From NCBI GenBank assembly GCA_910585735.1, contig CAJUEU010000035.1:1-20565 (forward strand): a DNA stretch of 20,565 nt, written 5' to 3'. Source of the stretch: an uncultured Oscillospiraceae bacterium. GTDB taxonomy: Bacteria > Bacillota > Clostridia > Oscillospirales > Oscillospiraceae. Position numbers and translations under genes: made by a program. Below the pieces are notes generated by a model. The model saw only the letters and a list, made by a program, of their open reading frames with translations, had not been told where the DNA came from and made no database searches. Below, one piece after another: positions 6,307-13,360 of the stretch (position 1 is its first letter; the number at the start of each line of letters is the position of its first letter).

Positions 6307-7690
6307 GCCGCCATCGCTCCCTTCCATGAGTATCCCTCCTCTTCACTTGTGATGGGAAAGGATTCTTCCATAAGCTGTACCCGGTTACTCCACCAGCTTG
6401 GAAACTCCCTGGGCACTCCCTCCAGCACATCGCCGGGGTGGAGGGACAGGAAGGTCCCGCCGTTGCAGATGCGAGCGGATACCTCTGGGAAATACTGATC
6501 CAGGCGGCCCATAACAAGATACAGGCGGTTGGCCTTTTCATCCTCGTCGTCGATCTCGGAAAATCTGGCAGCTATGGAATTGTGGGAGTGAATGTCAGCA
6601 TAGTGAAGCAGGTTATTCCGGTCCGGATCAATGGGGATGTCTGCAAAGATGCGGATCTTGCTCACCTTCTGGTGGGGGATGTCCAGCAGGAACCTTTCCT
6701 CCAGCCGGTCCCAATAGACCCTGACAAGGGCCTCGGTCTCGGCCCCCTCCCGCATATACGAGCGGAAGAATCCGATGACCTGCTGAACAAGCTCAAAGGG
6801 GATGAGGGGAAGATTGGAATGAAAGCCTTCCCGAATTTCGCTCAGCTCCGGGATGTTGGTCGCTCTGGTGATGAAGCGACCGGATTCCAGGCAGCGGATC
6901 TCGTACACATGGCCATCCCTGGCGGGGACCAGATTGATGATGTTGGGGGCCTTTTCCATCTCCTCCAGGGAAGAAAAAAATCCCTTGTAGGAAGCGATAC
7001 CTTTGGACTGAGCAGCGATATGGGGACGCACCTTACAAGTGAGATCCCGGTCCTTCGCTTTTTTCAGCATATCCCGGAATCCTTCGGATTTCTCGATCTC
7101 CGCTTTGGCGGCGTAGATGATGACATCCTTGGGTTTGGGGATAGTCTTGGTGATCTTCCCGTACTCCATCGTCCAGGAAACACGCTTGCCATCCTCCAGT
7201 TCAGGGAAGTCCGCTTCCTTTTCTTTACGCAGCTGCTCAAAGGTCTTTTTCGGATCGGCGATCTCCTCCGTTACGCCGCCAAACTGGAACACCGGCGGCT
7301 TTTGGAGCAGTTCCCCTGCCAGGTCCTGGGTGATCTTTTCCTCCACCTGGCGCATAGCTGCCTCAAAGGGGTTTGTAGGCGAAGCTGCCGGCTTGCCGGA
7401 TACCTTGGGAGCCGCAGGCTTCTTTTCCGGGGCAGCTGCCGACTGGGGCAGGGTTTCGGACTTTTCCTCTTCTGGTGCATTGGCATCCTCCTTTTTTCTT
7501 CGGGGTTCGGTACTTCAACAGGAGTCATCTCCTGCTGAACTGCGCCGGTGGTGGCTTCCGGAGCTTTTTCTTCCGGGGGCTGGAGGGCTTCCTTCTCCGC
7601 AAACAGGGTATCAAAATCTTCCCCGCCGCTGCCAAGATCCAAGCTGCCCTCTCTCCCGAAAATCGCCATGAAATCCAGGTTGTCACTCAT
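6303..7690 (-). pseudogene. JAB/MPN (JAMM) metallopeptidase-like protein with possible ubiquitin-like N-domain, frameshifted at an A6 tract
   Basis: The start is ATG 7690 (MSDNLDFMAIF), eight bases after AGGAGG. The frame breaks at six A (plus-strand T6, 7492-7497); adding one A joins an acidic, Pro-rich N-terminal region to the main body, giving about 462 residues. Corrected layout: disordered 1-110; FQFGGVTEEIADPKKTFEQL-style segment (about 135-190) resembling the PRTRC-C/Prok_Ub beta-grasp pattern (weak); then the MPN domain (about 295-425). The JAMM signature is complete: Glu about 320 in ETEALVRVYWD, then HSH (368-370), Ser378 and Asp381, spaced H-x-H-x7-S-x2-D. This predicts a zinc isopeptidase that removes or matures ubiquitin-like proteins. 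Its stop overlaps the E1-like start. Promoter copy A drives it. Confidence 0.85.
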
Positions 7691-7719
7691 GATTTTTGCC
7701 TCCTTCTTTGTTCTGGAAC

Positions 7720-7760
7720 AAAAAAAGACCACGGCTCGCCCTTTCGGGTCTGCTGTGGTC
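7720..7760 (-). terminator. Leader terminator/attenuator hairpin, copy A
   Basis: On the minus strand GACCAC...GTGGTC (7760-7727) encloses a small CCCGAAAGGG hairpin and is followed by seven U (7726-7720), 30 bases before the JAB start. An intrinsic terminator inside a 5' leader implies that read-through is regulated. The matching stem in copy B differs by paired changes. Confidence 0.75.
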
Positions 7761-7890
7761 TTTTCGTCTGCTGTTCTCAGGTTTTAGTGTTGGACGGGGC
7801 CTTCTACGGGGCGCACTGGCCCCTGGGGTCTTCGCTCCTACCTTGGGCGGTCTTTGGGGCCGCGCCACACTCCTACCTGAAATACAGGTC
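7761..7890 (-). ncRNA. Structured leader RNA, copy A
   Basis: This region is near-identical to 18371-18502. On the minus strand it starts with the hairpin ACCTG-TATTT-CAGGT, then shows two copies of GGTAGGAG (followed by TG and CG). GC-rich arms (GGCCCC pairing with GGGGCC) follow, then an unpaired CCAACACTAAAACCTGAG-like stretch and the terminator hairpin. No long ORF is conserved between copies. Identity despite different downstream genes argues for a conserved cis-regulatory RNA. Candidate matches to test are the element-associated Rfam motifs such as DUF3268 and DUF2800; I could not compare structures. Confidence 0.6.
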
Positions 7891-7891
7891 T

Positions 7892-7920
7892 ATTTTATCA
7901 TGGATGGGAGATGGTGTACA
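7892..7920 (-). promoter_or_regulatory. Promoter copy A (JAB/E1 transcript)
   Basis: On the minus strand TGTACA (7920-7915), 17 bases, then TAAAAT (7897-7892). The same two boxes with the same spacing recur in copy B, while the spacer between them has diverged, which supports real promoter boxes. The -35 box lies inside the last codons of the DUF3848-like gene. Confidence 0.65.
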
Positions 7921-8224
7921 CTTGCACTTTATGGTTGGCGCAGCTTTCAATCGTATCTCTGACATCCTCCATATAGCGGGTCTCCAACTTCTGCCACTCT
8001 CGGTAAATATCCGCTAGTGGGCTGGGGGAGTCTAACAGGGCGCTGCCCTGCTCCACTGTAACATCCCGTTCCTCCAGCGCCATGAGAATATCCTCCCGGA
8101 CGCTGTACTCATAGGCGTGGTCCAGAATTTCCTTCGGGGGCAGGCCCAAAAGCCAGTCCCGGTAGGTATCCTGTTCCACTTTCATCTTCCGGTACAAAAT
8201 CGTAGTGAGTTCTTCCGCTGTCAT
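7898..8224 (-). CDS. DUF3848-like protein
   Basis: A 108-residue acidic helical protein. It contains YRDWLLGLPPKEILDHAYEY, REDILMALEE and a run of small-residue helices ending in RDTIESCANH, a pattern I recognise from DUF3848 proteins common in gut Clostridia and their mobile elements; no biochemical function is known to me. ATG 8224 follows TAAGGAGG, which overlaps the TAA of the VWA gene. It is the last gene of the long transcript. Its final codons (KVQVYTISHP) overlap promoter copy A, so the C-terminus was probably altered when the promoter/leader module was placed here. Confidence 0.75.
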   Translation of the reverse strand: MTAEELTTILYRKMKVEQDTYRDWLLGLPPKEILDHAYEYSVREDILMALEERDVTVEQGSALLDSPSPLADIYREWQKLETRYMEDVRDTIESCANHKVQVYTISHP

Positions 8225-8238
8225 ATCATCGTACCTCC

Positions 8239-9831
8239 TTAAATTCTGCCGGAAAGCAGCCGTTCGGCCACCTGCTGGCCGCCCAGCTCACTGATCCGGT
8301 AGATTTCGTCACAGAATGGCGCCAGAGTAAACTTCATCCCTGGTGACGCCTGGTCCATCAGAATGCCGGTGATGGTAAAACCCATCGCCGCCTTTTTCTT
8401 TTGCAGCTCCTGGACAAAGGACTCGGATACCCGGCACTCCCCGTCGGTGATAAAAACCACATCCGCCTGCCGAAACTCCCCGGTATCCATGAGCCGGAAA
8501 GCCTCCCGCAAGGGGGCCTCGTAGTCGGTGCCGCCGTTTAAGAAGGAAGAGGCAGAGGACAGTACATCCTCTGGGACATACTGACCGGGACGGAAAATAT
8601 CTGTCCTGAAATCATCGGCGTCGGCAAAGTGGATAAGGGCAAAATTTCACCGGTGGAATCCGGTAATGTCCAGGAGGGCATAGGCCACGGCCTTGCCCCA
8701 TGCGGCGTTGTCCCCGCCATTCTGCATGGTGGAGCCGGATTCATCCAGGCAGACGATCTTATCCCCCTGCCCTTTGCAGACGCGCTCCCGCTGCTGGTGC
8801 TGAAGCAGCGCCCCCCGCTGGTATTTTCGCAGAAAGAGGGGGATAGTCTCCGGGGCGGCCAGCGGGCCGAACTCCGAGGAGATCACGCTCCGCAGCCGGT
8901 TTCCCAGTTCTAGGCCGTACTTTTCGCCCCTGCCGTAGACGGTGGCATTTTTGCGTTTTACCCGCATCATCTCCCGCAGGCGGCCCAGGTACTGAGAAAT
9001 TTTCACCAGCTGGCCGTTCTGCCGGACTTTTTGGAGCAGCTGGCCGTTCAAGGCATCCGGCCTCATATTTCCGGGATCGGTCCCCCAGGACAAAAGAATT
9101 TGCGCCGTTTCGTCGGCCTTCTCCATAGCCGCCTGGCCTGCAGCAGATAATACGGATTCCACCTGCTCCTGGTGGCGCAGGAGGTTATCCTCCACCATCT
9201 TCTCCAGGGCGGCAAGCTGGCGTACTTTGCTGTGGGTCCGGTTCGCCAGCCGCAATATCTTCTTTTCCAGCTTAGGGTCCAGCCGGGCGGGGTCCCGGCG
9301 GTCCAGAAGCTCCCCAAGCTGTTCCAGCCGCTCCTCCTGCTTTGCCGTTTCCTTTTCCAGCACTGAAAGGCTTTGCTTCGGCCCGTTGGCGGCATCCATC
9401 AGCCGGTCCAGGTTTTCTATGATCTGGCGCATAAATTCCTCCGTCGCGTCGTAGGCGGGCAGTTCGTTCCCCTCGCAGATGGCCCTGATGGCCGGATAGA
9501 CAGGGGACCGCATCAGCTGCCGCAGGATGGGGCGGTGGAATTTTTTTGCCATGGGGGAAAGGACATCCTCCGGCTTTTCCTTCACATTCATGCTGAACAG
9601 GCTCTGGAACACATCGCGGGAAAGGTCAGAAATGCCGGGCAGCTTCCCTTGGACCTGCTTTTCCCATTCGCTCAGCATACCGTCCCTGTCCTTGCGGACC
9701 TCCCGGTAGATCTCATCCTCGATTCGCCTGGAATAGAGGGTCTGGTTTTCCTTCCCAAACACCATTTTCAGACGGTCACGGAAGAAAGCGGATTGCATCA
9801 GTTTCCCAAAATCAATAAAAGCATCTCTCAT
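8239..9831 (-). pseudogene. VWA-domain (ViaA/CoxE-like) protein with in-frame TGA
   Basis: Start ATG 9831 (MRDAFIDFGK), behind AAAGGA; the longer reading from 9855 has no site. The frame is 531 codons. Residues 1-350 are helical and charged. The VWA domain follows with the MIDAS motif DESGS (about 363-367), GGTD and a second metal-site strand VVFITDGE. Codon 395 (8647-8649) is TGA, with VWA sequence continuing uninterrupted in the same frame (NFALIHFADADD onwards), so this is a nonsense change, not a frameshift; CGA-to-TGA would explain it. Partners of MoxR ATPases (ViaA with RavA, CoxE with CoxD) are of this type, and a RavA-like ATPase is two genes away from the SSB. Without read-through the product loses most of the VWA domain. 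Confidence 0.8.
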
Positions 9832-9902
9832 CGCTGTTTCCTTTCCAGCGTCCAAAATGGGGAGAGCCGAAGCCCTCCCCGTGGTGACGCCACAGTTTAT
9901 TT

Positions 9903-10415
9903 TTAGAACGGCAGGTCTCCGGCTTCGCTCACCTCCTCAAAGGAGGAAAAGCTGGATACCAGGCCGTCAAAGCCCGCAAAGGCGGCGCTTAAATCAGCGG
10001 CGACCGGTGTGCCGGCGGGAACATCTGTCGAAACCTGTGCCGGAGCCAGCGGCTGGGGCTGATAAGCTGCCCTTTCCGCCGCTCCCTCTGCCGGGGCCGC
10101 TTCGGTGGGGGCGAAACTTACCCGCTCCGCCAGGATACGCACCCCCTCATGCTTGCTGCCGTTTTTGTCCGTCCAGGGGCCGGTCTGCAAGCTGCCGGTG
10201 ATCTCGATGAGCTTCCCTTTCTGGAAGTTGTTGGCGATAAACTCCGCGGTGGAGCGCCACGCTTCCACATTGAAGAAATCCGCCTTCTTCTCTCTGCCCT
10301 TGCCGGCGTACCGGTCGCAGGCGATGCGGATAGTCACGGCGGATACCCCCGATGGGGTCTGGCGCAGCTCCGGGTCTTTGGTGAGCCTGCCAGTGATCAC
10401 AACAGTGTTTGCCAT
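9903..10415 (-). CDS. ssb: Single-stranded DNA-binding protein
   Basis: A 170-residue SSB. The OB fold covers about residues 1-105 (MANTVVITGRLTKDPELRQT, then FFNVEAWRSTAEFIANNFQKGK and the strand IEITGSLQTGPW). A Pro/Ala-rich flexible linker follows, and the protein ends in the acidic tip EAGDLPF, the tail used by SSBs to recruit replication and repair proteins. It binds and protects single-stranded DNA in the cytoplasm. ATG 10415 directly abuts the TAA of the upstream gene (TAAATG), behind AGGAGG. It is probably the element's own SSB, serving with the helicase, clamp and annealase (inference). Confidence 0.93.
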   Translation of the reverse strand: MANTVVITGRLTKDPELRQTPSGVSAVTIRIACDRYAGKGREKKADFFNVEAWRSTAEFIANNFQKGKLIEITGSLQTGPWTDKNGSKHEGVRILAERVSFAPTEAAPAEGAAERAAYQPQPLAPAQVSTDVPAGTPVAADLSAAFAGFDGLVSSFSSFEEVSEAGDLPF

Positions 10416-10757
10416 TTATTGCTCCTCCTGTTCTTCTTCCGGGGCAGGATTTTCCCTGCCCTGCTTGTCATAGATGTTCCAGAGGATATGCCGAAGCGTC
10501 TCCTTCCAGTTACACCATTCGTACCGGGCCCAGCTGCAAACCGTTTGCAGCGGATGTGGGAACTGGCACAGGTACTGAAGCTCTTCCTGATCCCATTCCC
10601 CGCCGCTAAGAAATTCACGGTACAGGTTCTTGTACAGAACGATCTCTTCCCCGCGCCGGAGCCATTCCTCCGGCCGCAGGCCGCTGATCTCTTCCAGAAA
10701 GTCGGCATAGTCCTTCTCGATCCGGTACCGAAGCTCCTGGGGCAGATCACTTTTCAT
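10416..10757 (-). CDS. Acidic helical protein of unknown function
   Basis: A 113-residue protein. ATG 10757 follows AAGGAGG by 7 bases and overlaps the end of the small membrane-protein gene; the longer upstream reading has no site. It begins MKSDLPQELRYRIEKDYADF and is rich in Glu, Trp and Tyr (EWCNWKETLRHILWN), with a strongly acidic tail (PEEEEQEEQ-like). The Tyr/Trp-rich helical style recalls DUF3848/DUF3849-type element proteins but I cannot assign a family. Immediate coupling to the SSB gene suggests a role in DNA metabolism or element maintenance. Confidence 0.7.
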   Translation of the reverse strand: MKSDLPQELRYRIEKDYADFLEEISGLRPEEWLRRGEEIVLYKNLYREFLSGGEWDQEELQYLCQFPHPLQTVCSWARYEWCNWKETLRHILWNIYDKQGRENPAPEEEQEEQ

Positions 10758-10947
10758 TTGCCGGCCTCCTTCCCAGGCCCTTGCGAAAGCCCGCAAGGAA
10801 ATTGTCCGCCATTTTGCCGAGGAAAACGGCAAGTCCGCCCAGCAGCCATAGGCCAAGGATGATCTGGGCCACTTTGGAGCGCAGCAGACAGAGCAGCAGA
10901 ACGGCCAGGGTAACGCCGATCAGCACCGAAAGCAGTTTGTGTTTCAT
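10747..10947 (-). CDS. Small two-helix membrane protein
   Basis: A 66-residue protein starting at ATG 10947 behind AAAGGA. Two hydrophobic segments, about residues 5-23 (LLSVLIGVTLAVLLLCLL) and 27-47 (VAQIILGLWLLGGLAVFLG), are joined by a short RSK turn; a basic tail (FRKGLGRRPANEK) would face the cytoplasm. It ends in TGA overlapping the next start. It lies directly after the MoxR-like gene. MoxR/VWA systems often act near membranes, but no link is shown. Family unknown. Confidence 0.75.
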   Translation of the reverse strand: MKHKLLSVLIGVTLAVLLLCLLRSKVAQIILGLWLLGGLAVFLGKMADNFLAGFRKGLGRRPANEK

Positions 10948-10964
10948 AGCAAATGTCCTTTCTT

Positions 10965-12344
10965 TTAAGACTGTCCGCCGGGGCCGATCAGGGCCTCCAG
11001 CTCGTTCATGGGGATATAGGTGAGGTTGGTGGCGGCGTGGGCCTTCTGGCTGGCCTTTTCCAATTCCTCCAGCAGCCCGTCCACCTGGGCTGTCTCGGTG
11101 TCGTTCTGAGCATAGGACCGCAGACCGGTGATCTTGCGGTAAATTTCCACCGCTTCGGTGCGGAACCGCTGAAGCGCCCGCACCACATTCCCGTCCGGGG
11201 CCTGCTCAAACCGGGCCGCCGCGTCTACGATGGACTTACGGATCTCGGAGATCTTTCCGGCAAGGGGATTCTCGCAGAGCCGGGTGAGTACCTGGCTGAT
11301 TTTCGGCAGCTCGTCCGGGGTGGTCCACAGATAGTTGCGGAGGATGGTCAGGTCTGTCCCGACAGCTTCCTCCCGCCCGCAGAGCCAGGCGTGGGCCTGG
11401 ACGATGGGGTAGTAGCCGAAATATTTCCGGTCGGACACATGGATGCCCTGGCGGCGCAGCTCGATGAGGATGTCGTCCATCAGCTCATTGACCGCGGCGG
11501 GGATTTGTACAGCGGAAACCTCCCGCTGCATCTCACAGAGTTCCTCCAGGGTGATGGTAGGCCCGGTGAGGGGCGTAGCCTTGTCCTCGGCCTGCTTCTT
11601 TGCCAGCATCGAGAGCCGGGTATCCCGGTCCTCTATGTACTTGACATAGACTTTCAGCTCCAGCCGGTCGTAGAGCGGCCGGAGGATGGATTCGGCGGGG
11701 TCGTTAAAGTTGGGGATCTCGTTGCTGGCCGTGAAGAAGGAGATGGTGGGAATACCCACCGTCACCCCTTCGTTGGTGTACCGCCGCTCGTTGAGGGCGG
11801 TAAGCAGGGAGTTGAGAATACCATCATTCGCTTTGAAAAGCTCGTCGATAAAGACAATGTGGCTCTCCGGGATCTTCCCCTTGGTCTTGATGCGGGGGTC
11901 GTTCCCGTGAAGCTCCGCCAGGGCCTTCCGATACCCCTCGGCGAGATTTGCCATCTCGCCTACCTGCCGGAGTTTCTCCGGGGCGGGATCGGCTGAAAGC
12001 GACTGCCGGGCAGCGGCCAGACCCTTTCGCAGGGACTGGTAAACGCTGTCCTGCTCCAGCACCTCCTCGGCCACATTTCCGGGGATGAGGCTCCCCAGGT
12101 CCAGGCGGCCAAAGAGCTGTTCCTCGTCGCTCTGCTTGGAGATAAGCCGCTCAAACTGTCTGGCCCCCACAATGCGGCGGCGGAAGCGGTTGATGGCGTA
12201 GCTCTTTGCCGCGCCGGTATCCCCCAGGATAAAAAGGTTTTTCCTGGTGAGCAGACAAACGGCGATCATATTGATCAGGTCCCGGCGCTCGGCTACCTCG
12301 TCGTTGACAGCACTGATAACAGCGATCATTTTTTCTTTCAGCAT
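10965..12344 (-). CDS. RavA-like MoxR family AAA+ ATPase
   Basis: A 459-residue AAA+ ATPase. Walker A GDTGAAKS is at about residues 41-48. A loop with EEQLFGRLDLGSL, typical of MoxR proteins, follows, then Walker B IVFIDE at about 163-168 with FKANDGILNSLLTALNERRY, and a sensor-1 segment (FFTASNEIPN). The order matches RavA (known partner ViaA). Residues about 95-155 form an extra helical insertion absent from the short RavA core. The C-terminal 180 residues are helical. MoxR ATPases remodel or load metal onto client proteins with a VWA partner, and a VWA gene lies 1.1 kb downstream in the same transcript. Start ATG 12344 behind GGGAGG. Confidence 0.9.
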   Translation of the reverse strand: MLKEKMIAVISAVNDEVAERRDLINMIAVCLLTRKNLFILGDTGAAKSYAINRFRRRIVGARQFERLISKQSDEEQLFGRLDLGSLIPGNVAEEVLEQDSVYQSLRKGLAAARQSLSADPAPEKLRQVGEMANLAEGYRKALAELHGNDPRIKTKGKIPESHIVFIDELFKANDGILNSLLTALNERRYTNEGVTVGIPTISFFTASNEIPNFNDPAESILRPLYDRLELKVYVKYIEDRDTRLSMLAKKQAEDKATPLTGPTITLEELCEMQREVSAVQIPAAVNELMDDILIELRRQGIHVSDRKYFGYYPIVQAHAWLCGREEAVGTDLTILRNYLWTTPDELPKISQVLTRLCENPLAGKISEIRKSIVDAAARFEQAPDGNVVRALQRFRTEAVEIYRKITGLRSYAQNDTETAQVDGLLEELEKASQKAHAATNLTYIPMNELEALIGPGGQS

Positions 12345-12371
12345 GACAGATCCTCCCTTTTTGCAATTGTT

Positions 12372-12677
12372 TTATTTCTCCAGGGGCATCCAGCCCATCA
12401 CATCACAGATCTTCCGGCTTTCTTCGATGACAAAGGCATCCGGCCCGTCCAGGCTCTTCTGTCCCGCCCAGTGGCGGAGCATCACCATGGCCAGCCGGTA
12501 AAGGCCGATGTTGTCTCCAGCGTCAGTCCCCGCCAGCAGGCAGCCCGCAAAGCGCGGGGCATTCTTCGGCTGTTCCGAAAGGGAACCGGCAAACTGCCGG
12601 AGCCCCATGGCAAGGCTCCCGGCGGGGACAGCCCCCGCCATTCTCTGGGTTCTCAAAACTCTTGTTGATTCACGCAT
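12372..12677 (-). CDS. Small protein of unknown function
   Basis: A 101-residue protein from ATG 12677 (MRESTRVLRTQRM), placed nine bases behind AGGAGG; the longer reading overlaps the zinc-protein gene and has no site. It is Ala/Gly/Leu-rich and helical, with RLAMVMLRHWAGQKSLDGPD near the C-terminus. I recognise no domain. It is tightly packed between the zinc-protein gene and the MoxR gene, so it probably belongs to the same transcript and perhaps the same process. Confidence 0.65.
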   Translation of the reverse strand: MRESTRVLRTQRMAGAVPAGSLAMGLRQFAGSLSEQPKNAPRFAGCLLAGTDAGDNIGLYRLAMVMLRHWAGQKSLDGPDAFVIEESRKICDVMGWMPLEK

Positions 12678-12678
12678 T

Positions 12679-13056
12679 TTACGCAGCCTCCTTTTGCATT
12701 TCCTCGTTGCAGATCTCAATGACCTCCTGGCACTGGGCCATGGTAAACCGGGCGATGTGGGTGCGGTAGTCCGGCAGCTTCATCCTTTTCGCCAGCCAGT
12801 GGTAGGCCTCGCTCCGTTTCAGTCCCCGTTTCCTCCACAGGGGGTCGAAGGCGTTGTGGGCCTCCCGGCGCTTATTTCGCAGGGCGGCGTTGGCCAGCGT
12901 CCCAAGGGGCTTTTTGGTACCATCATGGACGCCCACATAGGCCCCGCAGTTGGTGCAGTAGTAGATATTCCCATAGCTTTTGCCGTGGTAGACGATGGCG
13001 GAATCGGTGAAGATCACCTTGCCGCCGCAATAGTCGCAGATGGTAGGAATCTTCAT
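12679..13056 (-). CDS. DUF3268-like zinc-ribbon protein
   Basis: A 125-residue protein. The N-terminal zinc ribbon has CDYC (about 8-11) and CTNC (about 34-37), with strands VIFTDSAIVYHGKSYGN between. The motif VGVHDGTKKPLGTLAN, then RREAHNAFDPLWRK, is the conserved second half that I associate with DUF3268 (zinc-finger-containing) proteins of phages and elements; this family has no known activity. The C-terminal helices bear AYHWLAKRMKL. ATG 13056 follows AAGGAGGG, overlapping the previous stop. Confidence 0.82.
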   Translation of the reverse strand: MKIPTICDYCGGKVIFTDSAIVYHGKSYGNIYYCTNCGAYVGVHDGTKKPLGTLANAALRNKRREAHNAFDPLWRKRGLKRSEAYHWLAKRMKLPDYRTHIARFTMAQCQEVIEICNEEMQKEAA

Positions 13057-13058
13057 GG

Positions 13059-13325
13059 TTATCTGCCCTCCTTGAAAGCAACGCCATATTTTTGAAAGAC
13101 CGCATGGATCTCATCCTTTGTGGTCGCTTTTGCGATAGCCTCTATTGACAGATCAGTTATCATCTCAAGCACCGTTTTTGTCACTCCAGAGGCTTCTAAT
13201 TGGCCCAAAAGGGCGATCAAAAGCTGAAAGCCTTGGGCTCTCAGTTCCAGATATACCGTTGGTTCAGTAAGTTCCTGTTCTTTAATGAGACGAAAAACCC
13301 TGCTCATAACTTCGATCTGATACAT
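13059..13325 (-). CDS. Small helical protein of unknown function
   Basis: An 88-residue protein from ATG 13325, behind GAGAGGAG. It is almost wholly alpha-helical and Leu/Ile/Glu-rich (QLLIALLGQLEASGV, then a short acidic C-terminus GVAFKEGR). It has no cysteines or membrane segment. The codon use is somewhat more AT-rich than its neighbours. It sits between the sigma-like and zinc-ribbon genes in the operon. Family unknown. Confidence 0.62.
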   Translation of the reverse strand: MYQIEVMSRVFRLIKEQELTEPTVYLELRAQGFQLLIALLGQLEASGVTKTVLEMITDLSIEAIAKATTKDEIHAVFQKYGVAFKEGR

Positions 13326-13360
13326 AAAAATACTCCTCTCTAAGCAGTCGTTATCTTACG

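Noticed and set aside
6438..7538. Long plus-strand frame opposite the JAB gene
   Set aside because: Shadow frame; the JAMM motif lies on the minus strand.
5523..7690. Full PRTRC system
   Set aside because: Only E1-like and JAB (and perhaps Ubl) parts are seen; no ParB or E2-like protein B in the window.
2060..8649. TGA reassigned as a sense codon (alternative genetic code)
   Set aside because: TGA serves as true stop in ATGA overlaps (JAB to E1, E1 to beta-helix) and at the helicase end, and TGG is used for Trp throughout.
8600..8650. Selenocysteine at the VWA TGA
   Set aside because: No obvious hairpin just downstream and no family precedent; Arg is the likelier ancestral residue.
10953..11996. 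Long plus-strand frame opposite the MoxR gene
   Set aside because: Shadow frame; the minus strand has Walker A and B and a good SD.
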